A DNA stretch of 64,000 nucleotides, from contig CANOEC010000001.1 in assembly GCA_947564735.1 (NCBI GenBank), positions 246,813 to 310,812 on the forward strand, read 5' to 3'. Positions 1 through 9,389 of this stretch are shown piece by piece; within the stretch, counting starts at the first letter, position 1; every line of letters starts with the position of its first letter. Both the position numbers and the translations under genes were made by a program. The notes beneath the pieces are model-generated. The model was not told the DNA's origin, ran no database searches, and saw only the letters and a program-made list of their open reading frames with translations. Source of the DNA: an uncultured Lachnospiraceae bacterium (GTDB taxonomy: Bacteria; Bacillota; Clostridia; Lachnospirales; Lachnospiraceae).

Positions 1-138
<138 letters not shown>

Positions 139-175
139 ATTTGTCTGATACAATTTTGAGAAGGAGGTGGAATTT

Positions 176-1060
176 TTGCATAAATTTATGCGAGCTATCG
201 GTTTTAGTCAATTAACTGACAGACAGGAACAGCAAAAATTGATCACGGATGTGATTCTGAATGCATCGCGCCGTTCTTATACATCTAATAGTAAAGAAAC
301 CATACTTGCAGAATTTTGTGAAGATTTTGCCAAGGATATGGGTATCGCCGTTTGTGGCGAGTTTGATGAAAACGATAAATTTACTTATGATTATTATTAT
401 CCTTATCTGCGTGGAACCGGAATCAGTTCGACTGAAGATGTTTCCGTGGAACGCCATGCAGACAAGGAATCTTATGCCGGAGTGTGCGATGATATCAAAG
501 TAGGTGTAAGTCTGATTTTTTATCTGCAAAATATGGTACCCTATGTCAAAGCACAGTATGAAAATACCCTGCCGATTAAAGGAACGACACTGACATTGTC
601 CGGTTTGTCGTTAAAGGGAAGTATCCTGCTGCCAATCAGTAAGAATGAAAAACAGAGGCAAAAGATACAAAAAGCGTCCATGAATAGAAACCAACTGATT
701 GACGCGGCAAGAAAAGGCGACGAGGACGCTATTGAGACACTAACGTTAGAAGACATGGACACATATACATCCATCTCTAAGAAAATTCTGACCGAAGATG
801 TATTTAGTCTGGTGGACACATACTTTATGCCGTATGGTGTAGAATGTGATCAGTATTCTATTATGGGAGAAATCATGGATATCTCTCTTCGTGTAAATAG
901 AATTACCGAAGAGGAGATTTACGTGATGCGGCTAAGTTGTAATGATCTGCAGTTTGACATATGCATCAATAAGCAGGATTTATACGGAGAACCGTTGGTG
1001 GGAAGAAGATTTAAAGGCGTTGTATGGATGCAGGGATATATTAATTATCCTTCGATATAA
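176..1060 (+). CDS. DUF3881 family protein
   Basis: A 294-residue cytoplasmic protein with no signal peptide or membrane segment. I recognise it from its start (MHKFMRAIGFS) and overall pattern as the DUF3881 family common in Lachnospiraceae; its function is unknown. I chose the TTG at 176 because AAGGAGG at 161-167 sits nine bases before it. The upstream in-frame GTG at 167 lies inside that ribosome site and cannot be the start. The gene follows serS by 37 bases and may be co-transcribed with it. The downstream 50 bases lead into a tRNA gene. The family call is from memory of sequence pattern. Confidence 0.8.
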   Translation: MHKFMRAIGFSQLTDRQEQQKLITDVILNASRRSYTSNSKETILAEFCEDFAKDMGIAVCGEFDENDKFTYDYYYPYLRGTGISSTEDVSVERHADKESYAGVCDDIKVGVSLIFYLQNMVPYVKAQYENTLPIKGTTLTLSGLSLKGSILLPISKNEKQRQKIQKASMNRNQLIDAARKGDEDAIETLTLEDMDTYTSISKKILTEDVFSLVDTYFMPYGVECDQYSIMGEIMDISLRVNRITEEEIYVMRLSCNDLQFDICINKQDLYGEPLVGRRFKGVVWMQGYINYPSI

Positions 1061-1111
1061 TGTTTTGACATTCAGCGCAAAGTTCTTTATAATAGGATAC
1101 AGGCAGTATCA

Positions 1112-1183
1112 GTTCCCTTAGTTAAATGGATATAACAGGAGCCTCCTAAGCCCCAGTTGTGAGTTCGATTCTCGCAGGGAACG
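1112..1183 (+). tRNA. tRNA-Arg (anticodon CCU)
   Basis: All four arms fold: acceptor GTTCCCT/AGGGAAC (1112-1118 with 1176-1182), D stem GTTA/TAAC, anticodon stem GGAGC/GCCCC with one A-C mismatch, loop CTCCTAA, and T arm GTGAG-TTCGATT-CTCGC with one G-U pair. The anticodon CCU reads AGG codons. The discriminator base is G at 1183. CCA is not encoded, so it must be added by the tRNA nucleotidyltransferase encoded at 29639. A terminator hairpin follows at once. Confidence 0.93.
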
Positions 1184-1185
1184 TT

Positions 1186-1233
1186 GAAAAAGGTTGTAAA
1201 TTCAAGGATTCTTGGACTTACAATCTTTTTTAT
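1186..1233 (+). terminator. intrinsic terminator after tRNA-Arg
   Basis: An AAAAAGGTTGTAAA arm pairs with TTACAATCTTTTTT across a 15-base loop that has its own small CAAG/CTTG stem. It ends in a T-run at 1225-1231. It directly follows the tRNA and separates it from the glycosidase locus. Confidence 0.8.
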
Positions 1234-1382
1234 TGTGGAAGATTCATAATTTGTAACTTATTTACGTCAGTCCGCAATTTTGGTCAATAGAGTGGCAAAT
1301 ACGATATAACATCTAAATCTTAATTCATATTCTCTTTCTTTAACTTATAAACCCATATTAATCATTAAAAAAAGAAAACTAT

Positions 1383-1438
1383 AAATTGTAATATTTTACA
1401 ATATATTGAAATACGTCTCATTCAGGGTATGGTAGCAT
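1383..1438 (+). promoter_or_regulatory. operator site A and promoter of the GH78 operon
   Basis: The 31-bp site 1383-1413 matches sites B (10917-10947) and C (14742-14772), with no gaps; A and C agree at 28 of 31 positions. It contains three tandem 10-bp units starting at 1386, 1396 and 1406 (TTGTAATATT, TTACAATATA, TTGAAATA..). A weak -10 box TAGCAT at 1433-1438 begins 27 bases after the third unit, the same distance as in B and C. The units are spaced one helical turn apart and abut the -35 region, as expected for an AraC-type activator. The rest of the gene-free stretch 1234-1550 is AT-rich and shows nothing else I can support. Confidence 0.7.
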
Positions 1439-1550
1439 TTAGATAAAATAGTAGATTTTTTAAAGAAAAAAAAGATAACTGCAATGACGGCGATGTAGTA
1501 AGAAAACTGCCAAAAAGGGACGGGTAACGAAGGAAAGGGAGGGCAACAAA

Positions 1551-4271
1551 ATGAAGCTATATGATTTTTGCATAGAATACAGAGAAAAGCCATTCGGGCT
1601 TTCCGTGAGAAAACCAAGATTTTCGTGGAAACTGGAAAGTGAAGGGCAAAATGTAGTCCAGACTGTATACCAATTACAAGTAATGTGTGAGGGAGAAACC
1701 GTCTGGGACAGCGGAAGGGTTGACAGTGACCAGTCAGTGCTGATTCCCTATGCAGGAAAAGCATTGGAAGAGGAAAAGGAATATCAGGTTTCGTTGTATG
1801 TGGAAGATAATCATCGACATCAGGCAGAAAGTGGTACATCGTTTTTTACAGGCATTTTTGATGGCACACATTTTCAGGCAAAAATGATTACGCATGATTT
1901 TGGTGAGGAAGAAAGGGCATGTCCCATTTTTTATACGGAATTTTCCATTGCAAAATCTATTAAAAGGGCATGTCTATATGTCACGGCACATGGCGTCTAC
2001 GAGGCGAGGATGAATGGCAGACGGATTGGAAATGATTATATGGCGCCCGGCTGGACAGAATACCACAAACGTCTGCAGTATCAGTCCTATGATGTCACAG
2101 AGAGCATAAATGCCGAAAATCTATTGGAAATAACAGTGGGGAATGGCTGGTATAAGGGGATATTAAGCTATGACTGCAAACCAAATCGTTATGGAGACAG
2201 GGTGGAGGTTTTTGCGGAGCTTCATATTTTGTATGAGGATGGCAGCAGGGAAGTAGTAGCTACCGGTTCCGATTGGAAGGTACGGACCGGAGAAATCCGT
2301 TACAGTGAGATTTACATGGGAGAGACCATTGACACAGATGCGCCGGAGCAGATGGAAGGAACCGTGTCAAAAACAGCATTTGACTGCGCAGTTCTTGTTC
2401 CGCAGGAGAGTGAACCGGTACGGGTGGTAGAGAGGATTCTGCCAAAGAGAATTTTTACAGACCCGAAAGGAAACAGGCTGGTGGATTTCGGGCAGAACCT
2501 TACAGGGCTTGTTGAGGTGAAGATTAAGGGGAAAAAAGGGCAGAAAATTTCCATAAGACATGCGGAAGTCTTGGATAGGGACGGTGTTTTTTATCCCGAT
2601 ACGCTCCGTACGGCAAAGTCTTTGGATACTTATATTTTGAATGGGGAAGAGCAGATATTAATGCCTCATTTTACATTCCATGGGTTCCGTTATATTGCGG
2701 TGGAGGGAATAGAAGATATAACGACGGGTATGTTTACGGCGTGTGCAATGCATACGGATATGAAAAAGACAGGAACATTCCACTGTTCCAATGAGGCGGT
2801 CAACAGGCTTCAGAGTAATATCGCGTGGAGTATCCGGGATAATTTTTTTGATATTCCTACAGACTGTCCTCAAAGGGATGAGCGGCTTGGCTGGATGGGA
2901 GATGCCCAAGTAATTTCATGGACGGCGGCATTTAACAATCAGGCTGCATTGTTTTTTACGAAATGGATGAGAGATGTGGCGGCAGCTTCATCTCTGGAAA
3001 AGGGTGTTCCCCATGTGGTTCCGGATATTCAAGGGTCTTACAGTTCTGCGGCGTGGAGTGATGCGGCTGTCATTATTCCATGGGTTGTTTATCAGACTTA
3101 CGGTGATGTGCGGATTCTGGAAGAAAACTGGCAGTGTATGCACGAATGGGTGGATTATATTCAAGATAAGGTAAATGAAAACGATTTGTGGAAAACCAAT
3201 TACCAGTTTGGTGACTGGCTGGCACTTGACAGGGAGCAGGGAGACAAAGTTGTCGGGGCTACGGACGTTTATTTCGTTGCAAATGCATGCTACTTATATG
3301 TGACGAAGCTGGTAGCGCAGACTGCGGAGATTCTTGGAAAAGAAAAAGAAGCAGAGCAGTATCATGCTTTATACGAAAAGACACTTGCCTCTTTCCGGGA
3401 AGAGTATTATACCCCAAGGGGAAGGATTGTAAGCGAGACACAGACAGGCTGTGTGCTCTCTCTTCATTTTGGATTGGCAAAGGAAAAGGACAAGGGTACA
3501 GTTCTAAAAGCGCTTCTTACCAATATTGAAGACCATCAAAATCATCTGACGACAGGATTTGTAGGTACGCCGTATTTGTGCCATGCTCTTTCTGACAGCG
3601 GTGCACATGAGATGGCGGCGCAGCTTTTTATGAGGGACGATTATCCGTCATGGCTCTATGCTGTAAAAATGGGGGCGACTACAATCTGGGAACGCTGGGA
3701 TGGTATCAGACCGGATGGTACGATGCCCCATCCGGGATTAAACTCATTCAATCACTATGCCAATGGTTCTATCGGGGATTGGATGTATCGGAAAATCGGC
3801 GGCATTAATCAATTAGAAGCGGGATATCACCGGTTTTATATAAAGCCCATGTTTGTAAGGGGGATTGAAGAAGCAAGGACAGAACTGGAAACGCCCTACG
3901 GTAAAATTACTTCGCTGTGGAGCTGCCGGGATAAAAAAATACATGTGGAAGTAAATGTGCCGGCAAACACAACCGCAGTCCTTTATCTGCCGGAAAAGGA
4001 TGAGGCTTTGGAAGTTGGTTCCGGCGTCTATGTGTATGAATATGATACGGAAACAAGCTTAAAGGAGCTTCGCTTTACCTTGGACAATACGCTTGGTGAA
4101 ATTATGGAGCAGCCTCTCGGTATGCAGATGCTTCAAGAAATGGTACCGGAACTGGTGGCAAGTCCGATGATTGAATATGCAAAGAAGATGACGCTGGCAG
4201 AAGGAATCAGTTCTGCGCCTGAAATTCGGGGTGCATATGAGGCGGTGCTTCATGCGCTGAATGGTGAATAG
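1551..4271 (+). CDS. GH78 alpha-L-rhamnosidase
   Basis: A 906-residue cytoplasmic enzyme that should release terminal alpha-L-rhamnose from rhamnosides such as plant flavonoid or saponin glycosides, or pectin fragments. It has the full bacterial rhamnosidase layout: N-terminal beta-sandwich domains, an (alpha/alpha)6 barrel with the hallmark D438-CPQRDERLGW segment carrying the acidic active-site residues, a second conserved stretch around WERWD (E714) followed by NHYANGSIGDW, and a C-terminal beta domain. Its length is typical for GH78. The ATG at 1551 follows GGGAGGG. There is no signal peptide, so the substrate must be imported. It is the first gene of a run of glycosidases behind operator A; the next gene starts 104 bases later. 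Confidence 0.93.
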   Translation: MKLYDFCIEYREKPFGLSVRKPRFSWKLESEGQNVVQTVYQLQVMCEGETVWDSGRVDSDQSVLIPYAGKALEEEKEYQVSLYVEDNHRHQAESGTSFFTGIFDGTHFQAKMITHDFGEEERACPIFYTEFSIAKSIKRACLYVTAHGVYEARMNGRRIGNDYMAPGWTEYHKRLQYQSYDVTESINAENLLEITVGNGWYKGILSYDCKPNRYGDRVEVFAELHILYEDGSREVVATGSDWKVRTGEIRYSEIYMGETIDTDAPEQMEGTVSKTAFDCAVLVPQESEPVRVVERILPKRIFTDPKGNRLVDFGQNLTGLVEVKIKGKKGQKISIRHAEVLDRDGVFYPDTLRTAKSLDTYILNGEEQILMPHFTFHGFRYIAVEGIEDITTGMFTACAMHTDMKKTGTFHCSNEAVNRLQSNIAWSIRDNFFDIPTDCPQRDERLGWMGDAQVISWTAAFNNQAALFFTKWMRDVAAASSLEKGVPHVVPDIQGSYSSAAWSDAAVIIPWVVYQTYGDVRILEENWQCMHEWVDYIQDKVNENDLWKTNYQFGDWLALDREQGDKVVGATDVYFVANACYLYVTKLVAQTAEILGKEKEAEQYHALYEKTLASFREEYYTPRGRIVSETQTGCVLSLHFGLAKEKDKGTVLKALLTNIEDHQNHLTTGFVGTPYLCHALSDSGAHEMAAQLFMRDDYPSWLYAVKMGATTIWERWDGIRPDGTMPHPGLNSFNHYANGSIGDWMYRKIGGINQLEAGYHRFYIKPMFVRGIEEARTELETPYGKITSLWSCRDKKIHVEVNVPANTTAVLYLPEKDEALEVGSGVYVYEYDTETSLKELRFTLDNTLGEIMEQPLGMQMLQEMVPELVASPMIEYAKKMTLAEGISSAPEIRGAYEAVLHALNGE

Positions 4272-4375
4272 TTAAAGTTTGGAGGGCAGTGAAGGAAGAG
4301 GTATTTGGCTCTTGCGGGCAGGGAGATTGTTGATTATGATATTATTAATAAAACAGACAGGAGCGATGGAGCGGT

Positions 4376-6847
4376 ATGGAGCAAAATTATATGGATACTA
4401 CCCTTACACCGTTAGAGAGGGCAGAAATTTTATTAAAACAATTGTCATTGGATGAAAAAATGGCTCAGGTGACGGGCGTATTTCCTTTTGATAAAGATGC
4501 GCAGGATTTTGAAGCAATCTGTTCGCGCACAAAATACGGGATTGGGACAGTTTCCACTTTGGAAGTGCGCCGGATAGAAACCTTGGAAGAAGCGGCGGCG
4601 TGGCAGAGACGTGTACAGCAGATTGTGATGGATAACAACCCTCATCATATTCCTGCAGCTTTCCATATGGAAGGGTTGTGTGGTGCGTTTATTCAGGATG
4701 CGGTCAGCTTTCCTGCGGGTATTGGTCGTGGAGCCGGCTTTGATCCGGAATTGGAAAAGGAAATTGCGAAGATTGTCAGCAGGCAGGAATTGGCATTTGG
4801 TGCGACGCAGATTCTGGCGCCGGTGCTGGATGTGGCATATGATCCCCGCATGGGAAGATTCGGGGAGAGTTATGGGGAAGATCCGACGCTTTGTGCAGCT
4901 ATGGGAACGGCTTATACAGAGGGGATTCAGCAGTCGGAACAAGCAGGGCGTAGAGCGGAGAGTATCGCCAAGCATTTTCTGGGATTTCATACCAGTGCGG
5001 GAGGTATTCACGGAACCTATGAGACGGTGACAGACCGTACTTTGCGGGAAGTATATGGAAAACCCTTTCAGGCGGCAATAAAAAAGGCGAAGCTGAAAGG
5101 CATTATGCCTTGCTATGATCCGATAAATGGAGAGTCGCCTTCGGCTTCCCGGACGATGCTGCAAGGTCTCCTTCGAGATGAGATGGGCTTTGAAGGCATC
5201 TGTTTTGGAGATTACGGTGCGGTGGGGCAGACCCACAGTACGCTCCATATGGAGGAGTCCATGGGAGATGCCGGGTATCGTTGTATGAAGGCAGGTATGG
5301 ATTTAGAAACGCCTGACCCGTGTGGTTTTAGTGATGAGCTTAAGGCTATGTTTTTAGACGGACGCGCTGATATTGCCATTCTCGACAGAGCGGTGCTGCG
5401 CATATTGGAATCAAAGTTCCGGCAGGGACTGTTTGAGCATCCCATGGCGCTTATGGGAGAAGAATTGCAGACATTTTTCCTGCAAAAGGAAGACCAGAAG
5501 GTTTCTTTGCAGGCTGCAAGGGAGTCCATGGTGCTTTTAAAAAATGACGGTGTTTTGCCAATCCGAAATAATGTGAGACGGATTGCGGTTATTGGTCCTC
5601 ATGCCGACCATCCGCGCAAAATGTTTGGCGGCTATACGCATCTTTGTATGATGGAATCTACTTTTGCGGTGGCAAATTCCATTGCCGGTGTAGCGGGCAG
5701 TGAGAATAGTTCCAAAGAAACGATAAAAACAGTGCCGGGGACAAATATCCAGTCGGATGAAACACCCGAACTGGATGCAATATTGGAACGCCAGAAACCT
5801 GATTGTATCAGTTTGGTAACGGCGCTTGAAAGGGCGCTTCCGGATGTGGAAATAACCTATGCCTATGGATATCCGGTGGCAGGCAGTGACGAGTCTGGAT
5901 TTGAGGAGGCGCTGGCAGTTGCGCAAGAGTCTGATTTAGTGATACTCACACTTGGAGGCAAGCATGGCACTTGTTCCTTAGCCACTATGGGGGAGGGCGT
6001 GGATGCAAGCAATATCAATCTGCCGCCCTGTCAGGACGCTTTTATCCGTAAGGTCAGTGCATTACAGAAACCGCTGGCAGGCGTCCATTTTGACGGACGA
6101 CCGATTTCTTCCGATGTGGCGGATGATTGTTTAAATGTTATTCTGGAAGCATGGAGTCCTGCGGAGATGGGTGCGCAGGCAGTCGTGGAAATTCTGACCG
6201 GAAAGGTCAATCCGAGTGGAAAGCTGCCGGTTACGGTTGCCCGGAATGCGGGTCAGCTGCCGGTGATTTATAATCATCCCAATGGCTCGTCATGGCATCA
6301 GAGCGGCAGCATTGGGTTTGCCAATTATGTAGATTTGCCCCACGCTCCACGTTATTATTTCGGGTATGGACTTAGCTATACGAGTTTTGAGTATAGCAAT
6401 CTCGTTATCAGGCATGCCGAATCCGCAGAAATAGACGGACTTGGACATAAAGACGTATCCGAGGAGGCGGGAGCTAAGATTGCGCCGACAGAAGCTGTAG
6501 AAGTCAGCTTCACGGTGAAAAATACAGGACAGGCGGACGGTTGCGAGATTGTGCAGATGTACCTGAAAGATGAATACGCCTCTATGGTTCGTCCGGTGAA
6601 AGAGCTGGCAGGATTTGTCCGTGTTAATCTATGTGCCGGTGAGAGCAGACGGGTGACATTTCGTGTGGAGGCTGGTCAGACGGCATTTCTTGACAAGGAT
6701 ATGCGTTGGAAGGTGGAGCATGGAAGAATATTGGTGGAGATTGGGGCATCGTCGGAGGATATCCGGTTGTCGGGTGAGTACCAAATCACAGGTGACGCTT
6801 ATATAGAAGGACGTGAACGTGCTTTTTGGAGCGAGGTGGAATTATAA
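4376..6847 (+). CDS. GH3 beta-glycosidase
   Basis: An 823-residue cytoplasmic GH3 enzyme with the usual order: TIM-barrel N domain, an alpha/beta sandwich C domain that begins near residue 385 (SMVLLKNDGVLP), and a C-terminal fibronectin III-like domain. The catalytic nucleophile is D279 in the GDYGAV segment, a slight variant of the common SDW. GFGYGLSYTSF-type residues mark the C-domain to FnIII transition. GH3 enzymes remove terminal beta-linked glucose, xylose or arabinose; sequence alone does not say which. It lies between GH78 and a second, permuted GH3, so it probably acts on the glycone left after rhamnose removal. The ATG at 4376 has AGGAG-type bases about ten bases upstream. Confidence 0.93.
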   Translation: MEQNYMDTTLTPLERAEILLKQLSLDEKMAQVTGVFPFDKDAQDFEAICSRTKYGIGTVSTLEVRRIETLEEAAAWQRRVQQIVMDNNPHHIPAAFHMEGLCGAFIQDAVSFPAGIGRGAGFDPELEKEIAKIVSRQELAFGATQILAPVLDVAYDPRMGRFGESYGEDPTLCAAMGTAYTEGIQQSEQAGRRAESIAKHFLGFHTSAGGIHGTYETVTDRTLREVYGKPFQAAIKKAKLKGIMPCYDPINGESPSASRTMLQGLLRDEMGFEGICFGDYGAVGQTHSTLHMEESMGDAGYRCMKAGMDLETPDPCGFSDELKAMFLDGRADIAILDRAVLRILESKFRQGLFEHPMALMGEELQTFFLQKEDQKVSLQAARESMVLLKNDGVLPIRNNVRRIAVIGPHADHPRKMFGGYTHLCMMESTFAVANSIAGVAGSENSSKETIKTVPGTNIQSDETPELDAILERQKPDCISLVTALERALPDVEITYAYGYPVAGSDESGFEEALAVAQESDLVILTLGGKHGTCSLATMGEGVDASNINLPPCQDAFIRKVSALQKPLAGVHFDGRPISSDVADDCLNVILEAWSPAEMGAQAVVEILTGKVNPSGKLPVTVARNAGQLPVIYNHPNGSSWHQSGSIGFANYVDLPHAPRYYFGYGLSYTSFEYSNLVIRHAESAEIDGLGHKDVSEEAGAKIAPTEAVEVSFTVKNTGQADGCEIVQMYLKDEYASMVRPVKELAGFVRVNLCAGESRRVTFRVEAGQTAFLDKDMRWKVEHGRILVEIGASSEDIRLSGEYQITGDAYIEGRERAFWSEVEL

Positions 6848-6892
6848 AAGTTGGTATGAAACGCCCATATCTTGGAAAGGAAGATTAGAACA

Positions 6893-9382
6893 ATGGACTG
6901 TTATAATTTAGCCCGTGAAATGGTAGAGAGCTCGATTGTGCTTTTAAAAAATGAGGGTAATCTGCTTCCCTTCAAGAAAAATCAGCGTGTGGCGATCTTT
7001 GGAAGGACACAGACGGAAACGATTTACAGCGGTAACGGAAGCGGGGCAGTCAGTACCGAGGGAGTGCCGAATATCCTTGAAGCGTGTACAAAAGCCGGTA
7101 TCATGCCTGTGGAGGAGCTTGCAGTATTTTATAGGAATCTGGAGAAGCCGGCGGAAGTGGATGCGCCCAACTGGGAAGATATGGCTGCCATGGCGAAGCT
7201 TGTGCACAGCGGTGCAATTTATGAATACTTTGGGAAGTACCGTCCTGTGCCGGAAGAGTCAGTAGTGCCGGATGAATTGATTATGCAGGCAGCAGGTCAG
7301 ACAGATGCGGCGGTTTATGTGCTGGGGCGTTGTGCAGGTGGTGAGGAATGTGACCGTCATCTGGAAAATGATTATTATCTTTCCGATGTGGAGAAAGCAT
7401 TCATCGAACAAATCTGCAAAGCATTTCCAAAGGTTGTGCTGGTGCTGAATATCAATGGATTAGTTGATTTAGGCTGGCTTTTAGATTATCCGGAAATCCG
7501 GAGCGTATTGTTTCTGGGCGTGCCCGGAGAGGCGGGGGCGGAGGCGCTTGCGCGTATTCTTGTCGGTGCGGTTTCACCGTCGGGAAAAATGGCAGTAACT
7601 GTTCCTTTTCAGTACAGTGATTTTCCCTGTGCAGAACATTTTTCGTGGGATAAAGACAATCTTTCCAGTATAAAGACTTATGCGGATTATGGTCTGGACG
7701 CACGAGAAAATGGCAGCAAAGGCTTTGAACTTAGTCCTGTGACCGTATATCATGAAGGGTTATACAACGGATACCGTTTTTTTGATACTTTTCAGATAAA
7801 AGCAATGTATCCGTTCGGATTTGGACTGTCTTATACGAGTTTTGCTTACGGTCAGACTGAAATTTGCAGTACAAAACAAGGCATGGAATTAAAAGTATCC
7901 GTTACGAATACAGGCGGATGCGCCGGACGTGAAGTAGTGCAGGTTTATATCGGCACTCGGCAGGTTTGCGGTGATGCGCCGGCACACACGCTACAGGGTT
8001 TTGCCAAGACCGGGACGCTTATGCCCGGCAGTACGGAAACGGCACATGTATTCATACCATGGCGCGGTTTTGCAAGGTATCGGGAGAAAGATGCGGCGTG
8101 GGTTATTCCTCAAGGGGATTATGAGATATGTCTTGGAGAAGATGCCACCCATTTGCATCAGATTGCAAAAGTCAGCGTCCCGGAAGAGATATTGGTGGAG
8201 CAGAACTGTAATTTGCTTGGGCTTCATCCGGCGAATCAAGGGAAACTGGATTTTCTGAGGTACGAAAATCTGCAGTATGGGGACGACGCCGGAGCAGATT
8301 ATGTGCGGTGCAAAGAGGACTTTGAAGCAGATTACATGCAGTGTAAGGAAAACGTTGGGACAGATTTTGTGCTGCAAAAGGAAGGTAATGCGTTCAGCTT
8401 CCGGCAGGACAAAGTTAAGGTACAAGAGAAGCGGCACACAATGGATTTATCAGATTTTTCTGTGGAAGAACTTGCTGCTTTGTGCGTCGGATATGGTCCG
8501 GGCACACCCTTTTCCGCCTTTGGAGATAAAGAGGAGCCTTGCACGATTTATGACAGGGATGGAAAGCCTCTTACCAAAAATGATCATCCGTCGGGAATGC
8601 ATGGCTATGTCTCGCCTGCAATGCCAAAGAAGGGGATTCATTCCGTCAGTTATAAGGATGGACCTGCGGGAATCGGCGATATTGCGTGGCCCTCTGAGAT
8701 GTTGATTGCCTGCTCATTTGATGAAGGATTGTGTGAACGATTTGGCGATGCGGTGGGTGGTGAATGTGAAGCGCAGGGCGTGGATATATGGCTTGCCCCG
8801 GCGGTCAATCTGCACAGACATCCTTTGTGTGGAAGAGCCTTTGAGTATTTCTCGGAAGATCCGGTTCTCACTGGTCGTCTCGCCTGTTCGATTGTGCGCG
8901 GTGTTCAGGAGAAGCACCATGTTTTGGTCTGTCCGAAACATTTTGTCGTAAATGAGCAGGAGACCTTCCGGCGTGGCAGTACGAGACTGCATGTGGATGC
9001 GGCGGATTCCGTCATTGAAGAACGCACCCTGCGGGAGCTGTATCTGCTTCCCTTTGAAATGTTAGTACGTGAGGGAAATGTTCATTGTATCATGACTTCT
9101 TTTAACAAGATAAATGGGGTATTTGCCGCTGGTAATGAGCAGTTGTGTACAAGCCTTCTTCGTGACGAATGGGGATTTGACGGTGCGGTGGTGACAGACT
9201 GGGGAGATATGGATACGGTGGTGGACGGTGCGGATGCCGTCGCTGCAGGAAATGATATTGTTATGCCGGGCGGTCCGCCTGTGATTAAGCAGATTCTGGC
9301 GGGATTTAAGGAAGGACGTTTAGACCGTGCGCAATTGGAAAAAGCGGTGGGACATCTGTTAGATATGTTAAGGAAGGATTAG
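6893..9382 (+). CDS. GH3 beta-glycosidase with swapped domain order
   Basis: An 829-residue GH3 enzyme in which the domains are circularly permuted. Residues about 1-300 match the GH3 C domain (SSIVLLKNEGNLLPF at the start), residues about 300-420 are the fibronectin III-like part, and the TIM barrel comes last, from about residue 520. The nucleophile is D769 in VVTDWGDMDT. This inverted order is known for some rumen clostridial beta-glucosidases, for example that of Butyrivibrio fibrisolvens. I start at the ATG at 6893 behind GGAAAGGAAG; the in-frame TTG at 6872 overlaps that ribosome site. A low-complexity linker rich in C, D, E and Y (about residues 460-510) joins the halves. It sits 45 bases after the first GH3 and 7 before the next gene, so the genes are surely one operon. 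Confidence 0.92.
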   Translation: MDCYNLAREMVESSIVLLKNEGNLLPFKKNQRVAIFGRTQTETIYSGNGSGAVSTEGVPNILEACTKAGIMPVEELAVFYRNLEKPAEVDAPNWEDMAAMAKLVHSGAIYEYFGKYRPVPEESVVPDELIMQAAGQTDAAVYVLGRCAGGEECDRHLENDYYLSDVEKAFIEQICKAFPKVVLVLNINGLVDLGWLLDYPEIRSVLFLGVPGEAGAEALARILVGAVSPSGKMAVTVPFQYSDFPCAEHFSWDKDNLSSIKTYADYGLDARENGSKGFELSPVTVYHEGLYNGYRFFDTFQIKAMYPFGFGLSYTSFAYGQTEICSTKQGMELKVSVTNTGGCAGREVVQVYIGTRQVCGDAPAHTLQGFAKTGTLMPGSTETAHVFIPWRGFARYREKDAAWVIPQGDYEICLGEDATHLHQIAKVSVPEEILVEQNCNLLGLHPANQGKLDFLRYENLQYGDDAGADYVRCKEDFEADYMQCKENVGTDFVLQKEGNAFSFRQDKVKVQEKRHTMDLSDFSVEELAALCVGYGPGTPFSAFGDKEEPCTIYDRDGKPLTKNDHPSGMHGYVSPAMPKKGIHSVSYKDGPAGIGDIAWPSEMLIACSFDEGLCERFGDAVGGECEAQGVDIWLAPAVNLHRHPLCGRAFEYFSEDPVLTGRLACSIVRGVQEKHHVLVCPKHFVVNEQETFRRGSTRLHVDAADSVIEERTLRELYLLPFEMLVREGNVHCIMTSFNKINGVFAAGNEQLCTSLLRDEWGFDGAVVTDWGDMDTVVDGADAVAAGNDIVMPGGPPVIKQILAGFKEGRLDRAQLEKAVGHLLDMLRKD

Positions 9383-9389
9383 GAATAAA

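Noticed and set aside
1112-1183. tRNA-Arg as an integration site for a mobile island
   Set aside because: No integrase and no repeat of the tRNA 3' end were found in the window.
4445-5248. 267-residue open frame on the minus strand opposite the first GH3
   Set aside because: A shadow frame, rich in R, H and C with no domain; the plus-strand GH3 explains the region.
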